Part shown: piece after piece, positions 35,534 through 48,000 of the stretch
How positions within the stretch are numbered: position 1 is the first letter of the stretch
Layout: each line of letters opens with the position of its first letter
Source: Medicago truncatula
Taxonomy: Eukaryota > Streptophyta > Magnoliopsida > Fabales > Fabaceae
Length of the DNA stretch: 64,000 bases
NCBI RefSeq assembly: GCF_003473485.1
Contig: NC_053042.1
Span: 56,197,762-56,261,761 of the forward strand
Reading direction: 5' to 3'
Notes under the pieces: generated by a model
Databases searched by the model: none
Told to the model about the DNA's origin: nothing
The model's input: the letters and a program-made list of their open reading frames with translations, nothing else
Made by a program: the position numbers and the translations under genes

Positions 35534-36407
35534 GGGTTAATTAAGTTTTTGGTCCCTATAAATATCTACAGTTTTGTTTTCAGTCCCTGTAAAAATAAAT
35601 CAAACTTTTTAGTCCCTACAAAATTTTCTGTTAGTGTTTTGAGTCCCTGTTAAATTAAAATTTGTTTAATTATGCTTAAAATTTTAAATTTTTTAATGAT
35701 TTTTTAGATACTTGTTTAAAACATTATAAAAGGTTCGGCCACAATAAATTAGCTCAAAATTTTATTTTTAATGTCCAAATTTTCGTTAGTTTTATCTTGA
35801 ATTTTTTGCGTTTTAAAAAAATTATATTTAATTCATTACATGTTAAAAAATTCTAATTTTTTATAAAAGAGATTATTATAATGTTCTTAACATGTATGTT
35901 AAAAATCATTTAAAAATATAAAATTTTAAGTATAATTAAACAAATTTCAATTTAACAGGGACCAACACATACTTTTAGTCCTTGTAAAATTAAAATTTGC
36001 TTAACTGTGCTTAAACTTTTAAATTTGTAACATATATTTTTCACATACTTACTTAGAATATTATACAAAGTTCCTCCGCAAAAAAGTAACTTAAAATTTT
36101 ATTATTTGGTCCAAATTTTCATTAATATAATCTTGAAAATTTGGCTTTTAGAAAAATTCATATTTAATTCATTACATGTTATAAAACTAAAAAAAATTAC
36201 AAAAGAGTGTCTTACGATGTTATGAACATGTATGTAAAAAATCTTTCAAAAATTTAGAAGTTTAAGCATAATTAAACAAATTTTAATTTAACAGGGACTA
36301 AAAACACTAACAGAAAATTTTGTAGGAACTAAAAATTGTAATTTATTTTTATAGAGACTAAAAACAAAACAACAGATATTTATAGGGACCAAAACTTAAT
36401 TAATCCC
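35534..36407. mobile_element. GGGTTAA/TTTTTGGTCCC inverted-repeat element, double-length copy
   Basis: The ends GGGTTAATTAAGTTTTTGGTC and (reverse complement of the right end) GGGATTAATTAAGTTTTGGTC are inverted. The interior holds the subfamily A core twice: AAATTAAAATTTG(T/C)TTAA(T/C)TxTGCTTAAA at about 35654 and again at about 35988, each followed by a GTTC(C/G)xCC...AATT block. At 874 bp it is nearly twice the other copies, so it looks like a tandem or nested dimer. Confidence 0.75.
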
Positions 36408-37577
36408 ATTCTAAATAATCATTTAAAGTCGATATAAACAAACACAATTTAAAAATATTATAAGTTTATAACGTGACTTATGTAAAAGGGGAATATATTT
36501 GAGAAAAGTAGGGTAAACGCGGAGTAAGATACTTATATGTTACTAATCTTTGTCTATTTAACTTACAAATCTTTCTATTCATTGTCAAAACAACATGGAT
36601 ACTAAAGAGTTTTTTTTTTTTTTGTTTAAAGTATCGTGAAAAAACGAATTCTTGCAGCTTGTTGGGAGCAGACTCCATAATATGGAGATTTGAACAATTC
36701 ATATAGGAGTTGGAATTACCAAAGCTAATCAACACTCTAATTCCATCCGCGTTGAGTATGGCTAATATAGAAGAAAATGGTAGTGAGTAACATACATATC
36801 AACAACCATTAAATTGTTTCGTCCGCGTGGGCAGATGAGTATTTTAGGAGAAGAATTTACAAAACGGAAATGAACTTTTTTTTATGAAATTCGATTCTAC
36901 TATTCACGCTAAAAATTGTTTAAAAGTTCAAGAATTTAAATATAATTAAATAAAATTAATTTTAATAAAGACTAAAACTGCACATTTAGCAGTACTTGAA
37001 TGAGATGACAAATAATTTATCCTGGTATTAAATTCGAATCCGACTTTGAAAATGCAAAAATGTTAAATATCATGTGGGGGAGTTTTGCCACTCCATAACG
37101 ATTACACCGATTCAATGATTAATCTTTACAATTACGCGCGCATGATAATCGGTTCACATTAAAATTGGCGTGGACATTTTATTTTTCAGTAGAACTAATT
37201 TATAAGATTCAAATTTTGTTCCTAAAAAAAAAGAAGATTTAAATTTTGTATGGACGGAAAATATATTTAAGAAAAGAAAAGAAAAGGAAATAATAATTAG
37301 ATAAGAAATATCTAAGTGGAAAGTCTGTGTAGAGGGTATACCTTGAATTTAGTTTGCAAGGGGATCTTGTTACCTGCCTGCCTCCATTTCTCAACTCACC
37401 CTCCTCCCTTCTTCTCTCTTTCTTTCAATTCAGTTTGTCTCTTCCAAACCCTATCTATCTATCTATTGATTCAAACAAAATCGATTCTCAATAATCTAAA
37501 TCTGAGCGATGTTGATGTTTTGATAAAGCAGCGTATGGTGATCATCATCATCTTCATCGATTGCATGGGTTTACAGA
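36408..37577. other. Upstream region of the MLK-type kinase gene
   Basis: 36640-36775 is a diverged copy of 34440-34590. 37300-37577 is pyrimidine-rich (CTCCCTTCTTCTCTCTTTC, a CTAT run at 37452) and reads as the kinase gene's 5' UTR. The rest is AT-rich and unassigned. Confidence 0.5.
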
Positions 37578-40500
37578 ATGCCTCAGCTTCGTAGTGGTGT
37601 TCGACGTCCTCGTCCTGCTGCTCCTTCTCCTCCTCCTCCTCCTCCACCCAAGCCGGCCACCAGAGGTAGACCCAGAACTAGATTAGCCGCCGCCAAGAAC
37701 ATCAACAAATCATCCCAGGAGGAGGACCCACCGTTGTTATTACAACCTGATACTTTCGTTGTTGAACCTCCCAAGGAGAACATAGTAATTGAAGAAGAAG
37801 CTGTTGGTGTGATGGGTGATGAAAGAGTTGGTCTTAGTGCTAATAAAGATAAGGCTGTTGCTGCTGTTCCTGAGGAAGATGCCAACTCTCCACCTCTTCC
37901 AGAAAGGGTACTTAGTTACTTCATTATTTCAATACTTTTGTTTCTTAATTATCATACTTTTGTTTTTGTTTTTAACAACTACTTATGGATTTTGATTTCA
38001 ATTTTTAAGGTTCAAGTAGGTGGATCACCTCTATACAAGGTAGAAAGGAAACTTGGTAAAGGTGGATTTGGCCAGGTTTTTGTTGGCCGTCGTGAGCGTG
38101 CAAATGCACCAGGAGCTGTGGAGGTATGTTTCTCTTTTTTACATCTGGGGCTCTCTTTGTATCTTCAAGGTTTTTTTTTTTATGTTACCTTCTGATTTGA
38201 TTTCTATTTGTCATTTCTCAGGTTGCTCTGAAATTTGAACATAGAAACAGTAAAGGTTGCAACTATGGCCCTCCTTATGAGTGGCAAGTATACAAGTAAG
38301 TACCCTCTTATTTTTTAAATTATTTGATTCAAGTCATTATGTATTGTGAAAGAGAGCCTTGCCACAACTATTCTAGTTGTGCTCGTCTGACTAGGATGTC
38401 ATAGGTTTGAGTCATGCACTCATGTATTCGGTCTCCTGCTTATGCAAGATAACAGTATACCTACCTCTACACAATAGACCCGCAATGGGTCCGACCCTTC
38501 TATAGAGTCTTTCACGGTGAAAGCTTTATAGCACCGGGTTGTTGTTAGTTCTTAATTATATTTTGTAATCCTGTAAATATAGTTAAAGTTTGATTTTTAT
38601 GTTGTGTCAAAAGCACCCTTGGTGGTAGTCATGGAATACCTAAAGTACACTATAAAGGAAGACAAGGAGAATATTATGTGATGGTATGATCTATTCCATA
38701 AAACAAACACCGTACTATCCCATTGCCAACTTAACAATTCAACCATTTCCTCTATACGCAGGTTATGGACATTCTTGGTCCAAGTTTGTGGGATGTATGG
38801 AATACCTCAGGCCAGTCGTGAGTATAAACTTAATTGTATCTTGGCTTCCTGATTGTAGCTCTTGCTTTGTTTATAGGATTCACACCTATGTGTATTAAAA
38901 CAAGGGATAGTAACATACTGTTTTCTTTATTAGACTTTCTATTTTAAGTTTCACACTGACACAAGTTGACTGGTTTTGATATTGCTTTCTTCCAAAGACA
39001 TGGTTAAGTGAATATATAAAAAAATTGAAACAGCGTTTGAGCGACAAATAGTTTATGTATTCAGTTTTACTATATTACTTTTGGCACAGTTCTTAAATAT
39101 CCTAATTTCCATTTTTAATATAAAGAACTACTTTTGTGAAGATCTATTTATAGTACTCTGGCGCACTGTACGCTTTAATTGTCTCCGACGGTGTTTTTTT
39201 TGCCTTCAACCACAACAACCAAGCCTTTTCCCACTAAGTGGGGTCGGCTACATGAATCAAATTACGCCATAATGTTCTATCATAAACCATATTTTGTTCC
39301 AACTCATTAATTTCTAAATCTTTCCTAATAGTTTCTCTTATTGTTTGTATTCTTTTCTCTTATAGCTTCTATTCCTTTTTACCGTGCTTTTTTTGCCTTT
39401 ATAATCTTTTTCTTATTCCTTTTTACCCACCCTCCCTTATGTGTACTTTGAATATCCGAGTTGATTATACTAGAATTGTTTCAGTGACTAATTTCTTGTT
39501 TGTTCTTTGACTTACTGTTTTTTCTTTTTGATTGATAAATATTTAGGATGTCTCCTGAAATGGTCTCATGTATAGCTGTCGAGTCATTATCAATACTTGA
39601 AAAGTTGCATGCAAAAGGGTAAGTTATCGGTCAAACATTTCTTTTTACAGTATCTCTTTATCCTGATACATTCTTCCTACCACAAATTTTAGAATGTTTT
39701 ACAGTTGATTTAATTTAATTTATCTTGATTCTAAACTCTTAAACATAATTTTTTTGTTCCTTTTGTTCATTATAGTTATGTACATGGAGATGTAAAACCA
39801 GAGAACTTTTTACTAGGCCAGCCCAACACAGCACAGGAGAAGAAATTGTTTCTTGTTGACCTTGGTTTAGGTTAGTGGATGCCATTCAATAATAAATGTG
39901 TATTTGATTTTGAGTTCTCAATCTTATAATCACTTTGTAATTTCTATTCACATTCACATAACTCACAGCAACAAAGTGGAAAGATTCGTCAAGTGGAAAG
40001 CACACTGAATACGACCAACGCCCCGACATGTTTAGGTTTTCTTTATTTCACCTCTTTTTTCTTTCTTACCCCCTTGCATTTTTTCATATTACTTTTATAA
40101 TTAATGCTTTTTACTCTTTTGTATGGTTATCTGTATGTGTTTTTAACTCTTGTCTTTTTATGTAGAGGGACTGTTCGATATGCTAGCGTTCATGCTCATT
40201 TGGGAAGAACTGCCAGTAGAAGGGATGATCTTGAATCACTTGCATATACATTAATCTTCCTTCATAGGGGTCGATTGCCATGGCAAGGTTTTCAGGTACA
40301 TACATTTTTATATGCTTACCAGGCACTAAACTGTGCAAGTTGTATTCTTTTAGCCATTATGTTTCAAATTTTACTTTGTCTATTAGGGTGATGGCAAATC
40401 CTTCCTCGTTTGCAAAAAGAAAATGGGAACATCTGCTGAGATGCTGTGCTGCTTTTGCCCCGCTCCTTTTAAACAATTTCTCGAGACTGTGGTGAACATG

Positions 40501-42528
40501 AAGTTTGACGAAGAACCTAACTATTCCAAGCTAATATCCTTGTTTGATGGTATGCTCGGACCTAATCCTGCATTGCGGCCAATTAATACTGAAGGCGCTC
40601 AAAAGGTAGTCACTAAGTGCACGTGTACTCAAGTTTCTGGCTTATTTTTCTTTCCCTTTTTGGTTGCCCATTGTACTCATCCGAGTGTGTATGACTACTT
40701 GAAACCTAAATTTGGTAGGTTGGGCAAAAGCGGGGTAGATTGAATGTTGAGGCAGATGATGATTCACAGCCCAAAAAGAAGGTTCGTTCAGGGATTCCTG
40801 CTTCACAATGGATTTCAGTATACAATGCTAGACAACCAATGAAACAAAGGTAAAGCACTGCAATCATTCTTCCTAGCTCCTTTAGTCCAGCAATCATATA
40901 TGCATGAAAAGGATGAACATGAGTATGATATTATCTTTCCGAGTTACTTGTGAATTTTGAATGGGTTGCATTGTAGGTATCATTACAATGTGGCTGATGG
41001 AAGATTAGCACAGCATATTGAGAGAGGGATTGCAGACGACCTTCTTATTAGCTGTGTATCATGTTGTTCCAATCTCTGGGCACTTATCATGGATGCTGGA
41101 ACTAATTATTCGGCTCAAGTTTACAAATTATCACCATTATTTTTACACAAGGTGGAATGTGCTGTGTATGCCTTGCGGTTTTTACAAGTATAGTTTAATG
41201 TGATGAATCTTATCTATACGACATTTTTCTTCGCAGGAATGGATCTTGGAACAATGGGATAAGAATTTCTACATTACTTCTATTGCAGGGGCCAGTAATG
41301 GAAGCTCTGTTGTGGTGATGTCAAAAGGTTTGATTGCTAACAATATTACTTTTTGCAGCGGGGAATTGGCTTTGTTAATTTTCTGGTTAATATACAATGT
41401 TATCCAACATCTTGGAGAATTTCTTTAGGATTTGTTATCGTTTTCCCATAGCATGTATTCTTGCTTTTGGGGATGGATGGTTTTTGGTGTTCCCTTCTCT
41501 TTTGTTTGACAGACTTAAGGTTTTTCAGTCACCTTTTGAGTTTCAATATGAACAAATTAACATGCTAACATTGGCTGTTTCAAAAAAAAAATGTATTAAC
41601 CTGAATAGTTGCCACTACAACCAAGTCTTATCACACTAGCCACTAGGTAGGGCTGGTTTAATAGATCAGAGGACACCATAATGCTTTATCATAAACCATA
41701 TTTCTAGCCAACCCATTGGCAGCCTCTTACGTTTTTTCTGATGGTTTCTCCTATAATTTTTCTTTGTTTTTCCCCCCCCTCTGGCGTGTACAGCTTCCTT
41801 TCTATTGATTGTGTTGACAGTCCTAGGCTTTTTCTGATTTTTAATCTGAAATCCCATACTGCTTTTGTTTGAAGAAAATATTTCAATTTCTGAAGGCCCT
41901 GTTGTACGATGATTCCAAGCTATTTCCTCTGATTTTGTTATGGTTTTGATTTAATTTCTGCAGGTACAAGGTATACTCAACAATCATACAAAGTAAGCGA
42001 ATCTTTCCCCTACAAATGGATAAACAAGAAGTGGAAAGAAGGTTTTCATGTCACCTCAATGGGTACTGCTGGAAATCGCTGGGGTATTGTTATGTCTCGC
42101 AACGCTGGATTCAGTGATCAGGTTTGCTGTTGTTTTGTATTCTATTTTCTGCCACTGTAGTTTCCCTTTCTGTCCTTACTAACCTTGTAAATGTAGGTGG
42201 TGGAACTTGATTTTCTCTATCCAAGTGAAGGCATCCATAAACGTTGGGATAATGGTTATAGGATTACAGCAACTGCAGCTACATTGGATCAATCTGCGCT
42301 TATATTAAGCATTCCGAGGAACAGACCTGGTGATGAAACTCAGGAAACTCTGCGTACATCTCAATTTCCCAGCGCTCATGTTAAGGTAGGGCAAGTTGAA
42401 TCACTAATTGATTTTTTGAAGTCAATATTAAGACTTGTCCTCTGATTCTAGGTTCTTTTTGTGTTCAGGAAAAATGGTCAAAAAACCTTTATCTTGCCCA
42501 TTTGTGCTATGGGCGCACAGTATGCTGA
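37578..42528 (+). CDS. MUT9-like / casein kinase 1-like Ser/Thr kinase (MLK/PPK/EL1 family)
   Basis: Plant nuclear CK1-type kinase; relatives phosphorylate histone H3 and act in light, clock and gibberellin signalling. Sixteen exons: 37578-37907, 38010-38123, 38222-38295, 38614-38683, 38762-38817, 39547-39618, 39776-39870, 39969-40035, 40166-40295, 40387-40605, 40719-40849, 40977-41151, 41237-41327, 41964-42121, 42197-42385 and 42469-42528, giving 676 aa in one frame. The Pro-rich N-terminus [12 protein letters not shown] is typical. The P-loop GKGGFG is at 126-131, ATP Lys K152 in VALKFE, the catalytic loop HGDVKPEN at 242-249 and DLG (instead of DFG, normal for this family) at 267-269. After the kinase domain comes a KR/KKK nuclear-signal-like stretch (413-431), then the long family-specific C-terminal domain ending LCYGRTVC. 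All introns are GT-AG. Which of MLK1-4 it matches is not resolved. Confidence 0.95.
38355..38555 (+). mobile_element. Au-like SINE in kinase intron 3
   Basis: The 3' half carries phrases of the widespread plant Au/TS SINEs (CTCTACACAATAGACCCGCA, GGGTCCGACCCTT, AGCTTTATAGCACCGGGTTG). A B-box-like GGTTTGAGTC is about 50 bp upstream of these. It is diverged and no clear target duplication was found. It sits in the sense orientation and does not touch the splice sites at 38296 and 38613. Confidence 0.6.
39206..39425 (-). mobile_element. RTE-type LINE 3' fragment in kinase intron 5
   Basis: Contains the motif CCTTTTCCCACTAAGTGGGG, then TCGGCTACATGAATC, preceded by an ACAACAACC run. In reverse complement this is the 3' terminus (GCCGACCCCACTTAGTGGGA, then a TTG-repeat tail) seen on many plant RTE elements. 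Only the tail is present; no reverse transcriptase. Confidence 0.55.
41609..41800 (-). mobile_element. Second, more decayed RTE-type LINE 3' fragment (intron 13)
   Basis: Same layout as 39206-39425: CTACAACCAAGTCTTAT, CACTAGGTAGGG, CACCATAATGCTTTATCATA, then a related run of TTCTC/CTTTT. Several mismatches in the GTGGGG core show it is older. Confidence 0.45.
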
Positions 42529-43179
42529 TCTCCTTTACCATCAGAAATTAATTGAAAAAAGAATTATGGATTGTCTGCTGCCCTATCATATAACATCTTT
42601 CTGAAGAGACTTGTGCCAGCAGGGAACCATATTTGTTCTCTGTTGTATAGTTTATTTCTCTGCCCTTTTATTGTATGCTTTACTTTGGTTTTGGAATTCG
42701 GCAGGGTAATGTATGTTATTTTAGCTTTATATATGCTCATCCATTGAAGTGTGTATACCAATTTTATCTTTTTTGTTTATGTGTACTTGATGCAATCATG
42801 CAACTAGTGATATCAATCAGCTATTTTCACAAAATTTCCAGAGTTATCACGATTGTGAATGCTTATTACAAGAGGGAACAAATCGTTCTGTTTACCAAAA
42901 AAACGTTATTGAAAATAGACCATTTTATAGACAAAAATGGTGATATCAGTGTAACTGAAAAGATATAGTGAGATGGGTTCCAGCTACCTCCTCTAGATAT
43001 TAGTGGAAATAATTTTAAAGGAATTCATTGCCTTTCATGGGTTAGACTTTTCATGCACAAGCATAATGGAATAAGTCCGGAAACATATGACTAATCCAAA
43101 TAACTTAATCACCTGTTTTTTTTTCTTTTCCAAGTTAGATATTTTCCTGAGTGATTTTCTTAATTCCAAAATTTATCAC
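42529..43179. other. 3' flank of the kinase gene
   Basis: Presumed 3' UTR and spacer; no further gene recognised. Confidence 0.45.
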
Positions 43180-44075
43180 AATTATGCATGGACGAGTTTT
43201 TGGAATGAGGCACAAAAAAGTAGATGGTGCATTGGTGACAGAACTAGTGCTTTATTGGATGAAAGTTGGCTTATGGGTGGGTTAAATATCGTCAAGCTAA
43301 CAAATCTAGATCTTGAGTTGCCTGATTTAGTGCAGTTGATGTGACATGATCAGAAAACTTGGAATAGCCCCATAATGCTTGGTTTGATCATGATGCGGTA
43401 AACAAAATTGAGCTCCCCTTTGTTCAATTATGTCAAGGAGGATTGGAAGGTGTGGAAAGTATAAAAAAAAAGGGGATACTTATTCGATGCCAAGTGTGTA
43501 CCATTATTAAATTGATGAATCTGTAGATACTTCCTATTCTGTTGCAGGTCGGTTGAATCTAATTTGGGGGATCAAAGCTCCACTGAAGGTTTAAAACTTT
43601 GAATGGTGTGCTTGTAGAAAGCATCTTCCTACCCATCTCAGAGTGTAAGATCAATAAGTAAATTCTCCCGCCCAGTGCCAAAACAGTGTAAGATGTTGGC
43701 AAGAAAGTGGCTTAACAAGATTTGTGCAACCGACTATCACAAGGCACGGCGTAGTAGTGCGAATGCTAACATTTTTTACATCATGCAACATTGATCATAA
43801 TTATGCAGCAAGATGGGCAACACTGATGTGTAGTATATGGATACAAAAGAGTAATGAATTCCGGGAGAATCTTGTTGAGACATCCACACATGTGAGTTTG
43901 AGGAGTACTCGTGTTGGATGCTTATATCATTCAGGATTCCTAGGTACCCATGGAGGTGAGCAAGTTACCCATGGGCTTTCCGACGCTAACGTTAGCAACA
44001 TGCTCAACAAGGTTGGAATAAACGGGCAATGGGAAGGTTTTAATGTAAAATTGATGTTGCTTTCCTCATTCATGT
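43180..44075 (+). mobile_element. L1-type LINE remnant (zf-RVT and start of RNase H region)
   Basis: Plus-strand blocks read WNEAQKSRWCIGDRTSALLD, KTWNSP, WKVEKKG, RLNLIWGIKAPLKV and ARWATLMCSIWIQKSNEF, then GQWEGFN/CKIDVAF. This is the order of the region after the reverse transcriptase in plant L1 elements (IGDG...W, zinc-knuckle-like W..IW...P.K, IWxxRN, then PxxGxxKxNxDxAF of RNase H). Blocks fall in different frames with several stops, so it is dead. Neither the reverse transcriptase nor a poly(A) tail was identified. Confidence 0.6.
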
Positions 44076-44193
44076 CCTAATAAAATAGAGTACGGATTGG
44101 TATTGGTCTTGAACGATTTTGGTCAATTTGTTTACTCAGGTGAAACTGTTTTCTCCCTTGTGCCTGGGGGAGGAAAAAGCGTGTGGTCTCTTC

Positions 44194-44460
44194 AGGCTCC
44201 GTTTGCAAGTTTGAGGGGAGGAAAGATGAGGGCTAAGGGGGGAAGAGAAATATTTTACTGAGTGATTTTGTAGAAAATGTTTGTGTTTAATATATTTTTA
44301 ATATTTAGTGTATTATAACAATGTGTGAAGAATTTATCGAAGTTCTACGAAATTCTTGTATTACGACAAAAAAAATGAACTCAAAATCCCTTCTTTCCTT
44401 CTACTTTCTCCTTTATATTTTTTAAAGCTCGCCCTCCTCCACATTCACAAACAAGAGTCT
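44194..44460. mobile_element. Probable MITE with imperfect inverted ends
   Basis: The left end AGGCTCCGTTTGCAAGTTTG and the right end, read in reverse complement, AGACTCTTGTTTGTGAATGT, are similar. G-rich (GAGGGGAGGAAAG) and C-rich (CGCCCTCCTCC) tracts sit just inside. It resembles a common legume MITE type with GGCTCxGTTTG ends. No certain target duplication. Confidence 0.4.
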
Positions 44461-45036
44461 AAGTATCTTAGCTTTAGTACAAGATCTTCTTTTACAACTC
44501 GTTTGTTATGAAAGAAAAAATTACATGCAGGACAGCAGGAGAGATACAAGAGAGAATCAGCAAAAAAATTGAATGTATTCATCATTATGATATCGCTCTT
44601 TGAACTCCAATAGTCTTCTGAAAACTAAATATCATTGAGCATTTACATTTCTTTATTATATACTTACTTTTTTGACCCAGTCATTAAAATACTTTTTTAT
44701 CAACTTCTACCATCATTACTATTAATTTTTTTTTTCTTCATTAAAATGCCGCATACATATATTTTACCGAATACAAAGTATAAGCAACTTTCATCATTAC
44801 TACTACTATTAACTTTTTTTTTCTCCCTCAATCTATAATAATAAACCAATGAATCGGTTGGGATGTCACGGGAGGAAGAATTATGAAAGAACTTGTAGAT
44901 GTTAAAAAATAGAAGCATCAGAATAAAAGTAAACCATATTTTATTGATTGTAAAAAAGCATACTCAAACAGCTCAAGATAGAATCACTTTGTAGATGTTC
45001 TAATATATCGAACACACATATTGAGAAATATTGCTT
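44461..45036. other. Intergenic DNA
   Basis: AT-rich spacer and presumed 3' UTR of the minus-strand aminopeptidase gene. Nothing else recognised. Confidence 0.45.
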
Positions 45037-48000
45037 CTACATATGCTTGCCAAAAATGGCCTCAACAACACCTTGAGCAATAGGATGGTAACACTCACGA
45101 GCCTCAGAAAAAAGTCTCTTGGCAAACACTTTGTCATCTTCATTGCCACTGTCTTTCACCAGTGCAGTGTAAAGTGGACGGAGATACTTCATCCTTCCAA
45201 CTTCTTTTAACGTTTTCTCCACTTCGCTATAGTAAGCTTTGCATCCGCATGAAATAGCCCGTTGGAGAAATGACACCTTAACCTCATAATCTTTGGATTC
45301 AGATAGTTTGTAGCGTGAATCCAAGGCTAAGACCTGCACAATATTATACAATATAAAATACAACCGCCGAGCTTTATACTAATTATTCTTTATTTTTTAT
45401 CTTCCTTTTGAAGAGCTTAAAGTGGACCAAAGGCAAAAGAGCAATATAATATACAATAGTATATGATATTCAAAGTAATACAATGGCCAACATATTGGTA
45501 TATGAACTGTCTTTCTCCTACCAGAAAAGAAAGTATATATTACATAAGAGCTTAGAATAAGAATGAGCAGCATGGGCTATATAAAGAAGGTTTGCTAGTG
45601 GAGTTGAATTTCTCTTGCAAAAAATTATGCTTGGGTGTATTGTTTTAAAGGTTCATATTTCATGAGGTGGTGCAACTCTCAAATCAAAGGTTAAATATTT
45701 GATGGCTAGCTTAGAAAAAAGTATGCAAAGAGCATCAAAACAATAACTAGTTTTATATTCTGTTGTCAATAGCGGCCGAACGCGGCGCGGAGCGGCCAAA
45801 AACAACAAAGCGCGACGCAGCGCTGCAACGCGGAGCGTTTGGAGAAAGCGGATGAAACGGGCGCAATGCGGGTCAAAGCGGGCGCTTTTGACAACCCTGT
45901 GTAAAATACTAGATTTCCCTTCATTTAAAACCGTTTTAAGGGTCATTTTTGTAATTTTCAAAACCCTAACTATTACTCTTCTCCACCAGAACCAAATACA
46001 CAGCCACAAACTCAACTTCTTCATCGTACCAACAAAAAAAATCCATCTCCTCTTCTCATCATCTCAGAACCCATCTTTGTTCTCCTCTCTTCATCTCTTG
46101 ATTTCAGAATTTGTCAATTTGTTAGTTGTTAATTGTTAATTTGTTAATTGGGAGGATGAACTTGTTAATGTTTTGCACTTTTGTTACTTTAAGCTTTAGA
46201 GGCGTAAAGTGTCGGTTTCCTTGACTTTTATTAGTATTTTTTGCAAATATGTTTTATATTTTGCTCAAGACTTGTGTGACTTTTATTTCAAATTAGGAAT
46301 ACTTCATGAATTTTGAGTAATGTTTAAGGAATTTTAGTATTTTTTTTTAACAGTATAGTATTTTAATATTAAATATATTAGTGTCCGCATCACCGAAATA
46401 GCGCCCGCTACACACCCGCACCCCGCGCCGCGTCAATTTTTGGGGTGGCCGCGCCGCGCCGTATTTCCGCTTTGACAACAGAGTTATACTATGCAATAGC
46501 TTAGAGAAACTAAGCATTTACCTTTCTGCACTGTTTTAAAGAGCCATAAACACGAATTTCTAGACTTGTGCCTGAAGTACTCTTCAGTATTGTAGCAGAA
46601 AAAGCTAGTGACTAACATATCAAATCCAATAGAAATGTATGAAACTAGCTGATTTATATAACTGAAAGCTAAGGTTGTCTATAAAACTTCCTATATATTT
46701 TCCAGACTATATATCACATCTCTCCATCTATGAAGCAATCCATTTAACATTCAACTGATTTAGCAATATAAAAAAGATACCTTAAGATACATTCGAACTA
46801 GAAATTTACATGTTAAGCAGTTCAATACAAATCAAAATACCAGAAACAACCAATTCTCAAGAGCAGACACATTTTCATCAATGGATCCTATTCTAGTCAA
46901 TAAGCAGAATGAAATCAAGGGATCCATTTCAATAGTCTAACTTACTAACACCAGAAAGAATCCTAGACGGGAACAGTGTTATCGATTTTGGATTGTGGGC
47001 CATGGCAAAAAGCAAAAAATCTGCTATTTTAAGCCATTATTTCTGCCATAAAACGTCATGACACTGTCATCCTTTACAAAATGGCCATGGCAATAGGCAA
47101 AAAATCCACACCACAATCTGCCATGACTGCTATTTGATAACATTGAACAGAAAGAGAATAAAGAGGGGAAGTAAAAGAAATGAAAGGAAAGGTAGAATTT
47201 CCCATGACCAGCAGTAATAGTAAAATGAATCAATGAAGGATAAGCTTCCACAAACATTAAGTGATCAGTTCCTCTAAGAGTGCAGCAATTTTGTAAATGA
47301 ATACATATTCCATATAAGAATGAGCAGCATATATCAATAATATCAATCAATACATATTCCATACAAGAGTGCAGCAATTTTGTAAATGAATACATATTCC
47401 ATATAAGAATGAGCAGCTCATATCAATAATATCAATCAAGTTGCCAAATAAGGGCACATACAATGTTGTCAAGATCACGATCTAAATTGTAAGATAGTAC
47501 GATTTTGTTGTACCTCATAATGAGTTGGACTGTAGGAAAAATCAATGTTTTTTTGTTTGTTAATATAATTTTTCATTCTGGTAGGTTTTGTGATTTTGCA
47601 ACCCCCTCCCCGATCCTAGGTAGGATGTTGATCTTAAGTTCTCAACAACTATGGCGGAAACAGAAAGGTCACTAAGAAATTGTGAAAACAGTCAGTATAC
47701 CTGAGAGGCTTCAATAGATTTCGGCAAGTTGTCCAAGTAGAGCTCCCACTCCTGACCTTGCCACTCAGCAATTTCATCCTCCCTTGGCATCCTCCCATTT
47801 ACCGACTCATTTGCCAGCGATACAATTGTCTTATATACACTGGAGTCGGGCTCAAAAGCATCAGATGGGATGCCAGTACCTTCTGTCCACAGTACAAGGT
47901 CAATCTTATTCTCTATGCCAGGGATGTTTGCTTTAAGGAAGTCAATGAATGTTTCTGTATCAATCGATTTGAACTTGAAGGTGGCAATATATTTCTTCAG

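Noticed and set aside
45770-45900. CpG island promoter inside the intron
   Set aside because: The GC-rich segment is one arm of an inverted-repeat element with a matching arm at 46385-46470; transposon origin explains it better.
46975-47144. Firm hAT MITE call with target duplication
   Set aside because: The flanking octamers match only in part (GAACAG shared), so it is kept as a low-confidence feature and not as a finding.
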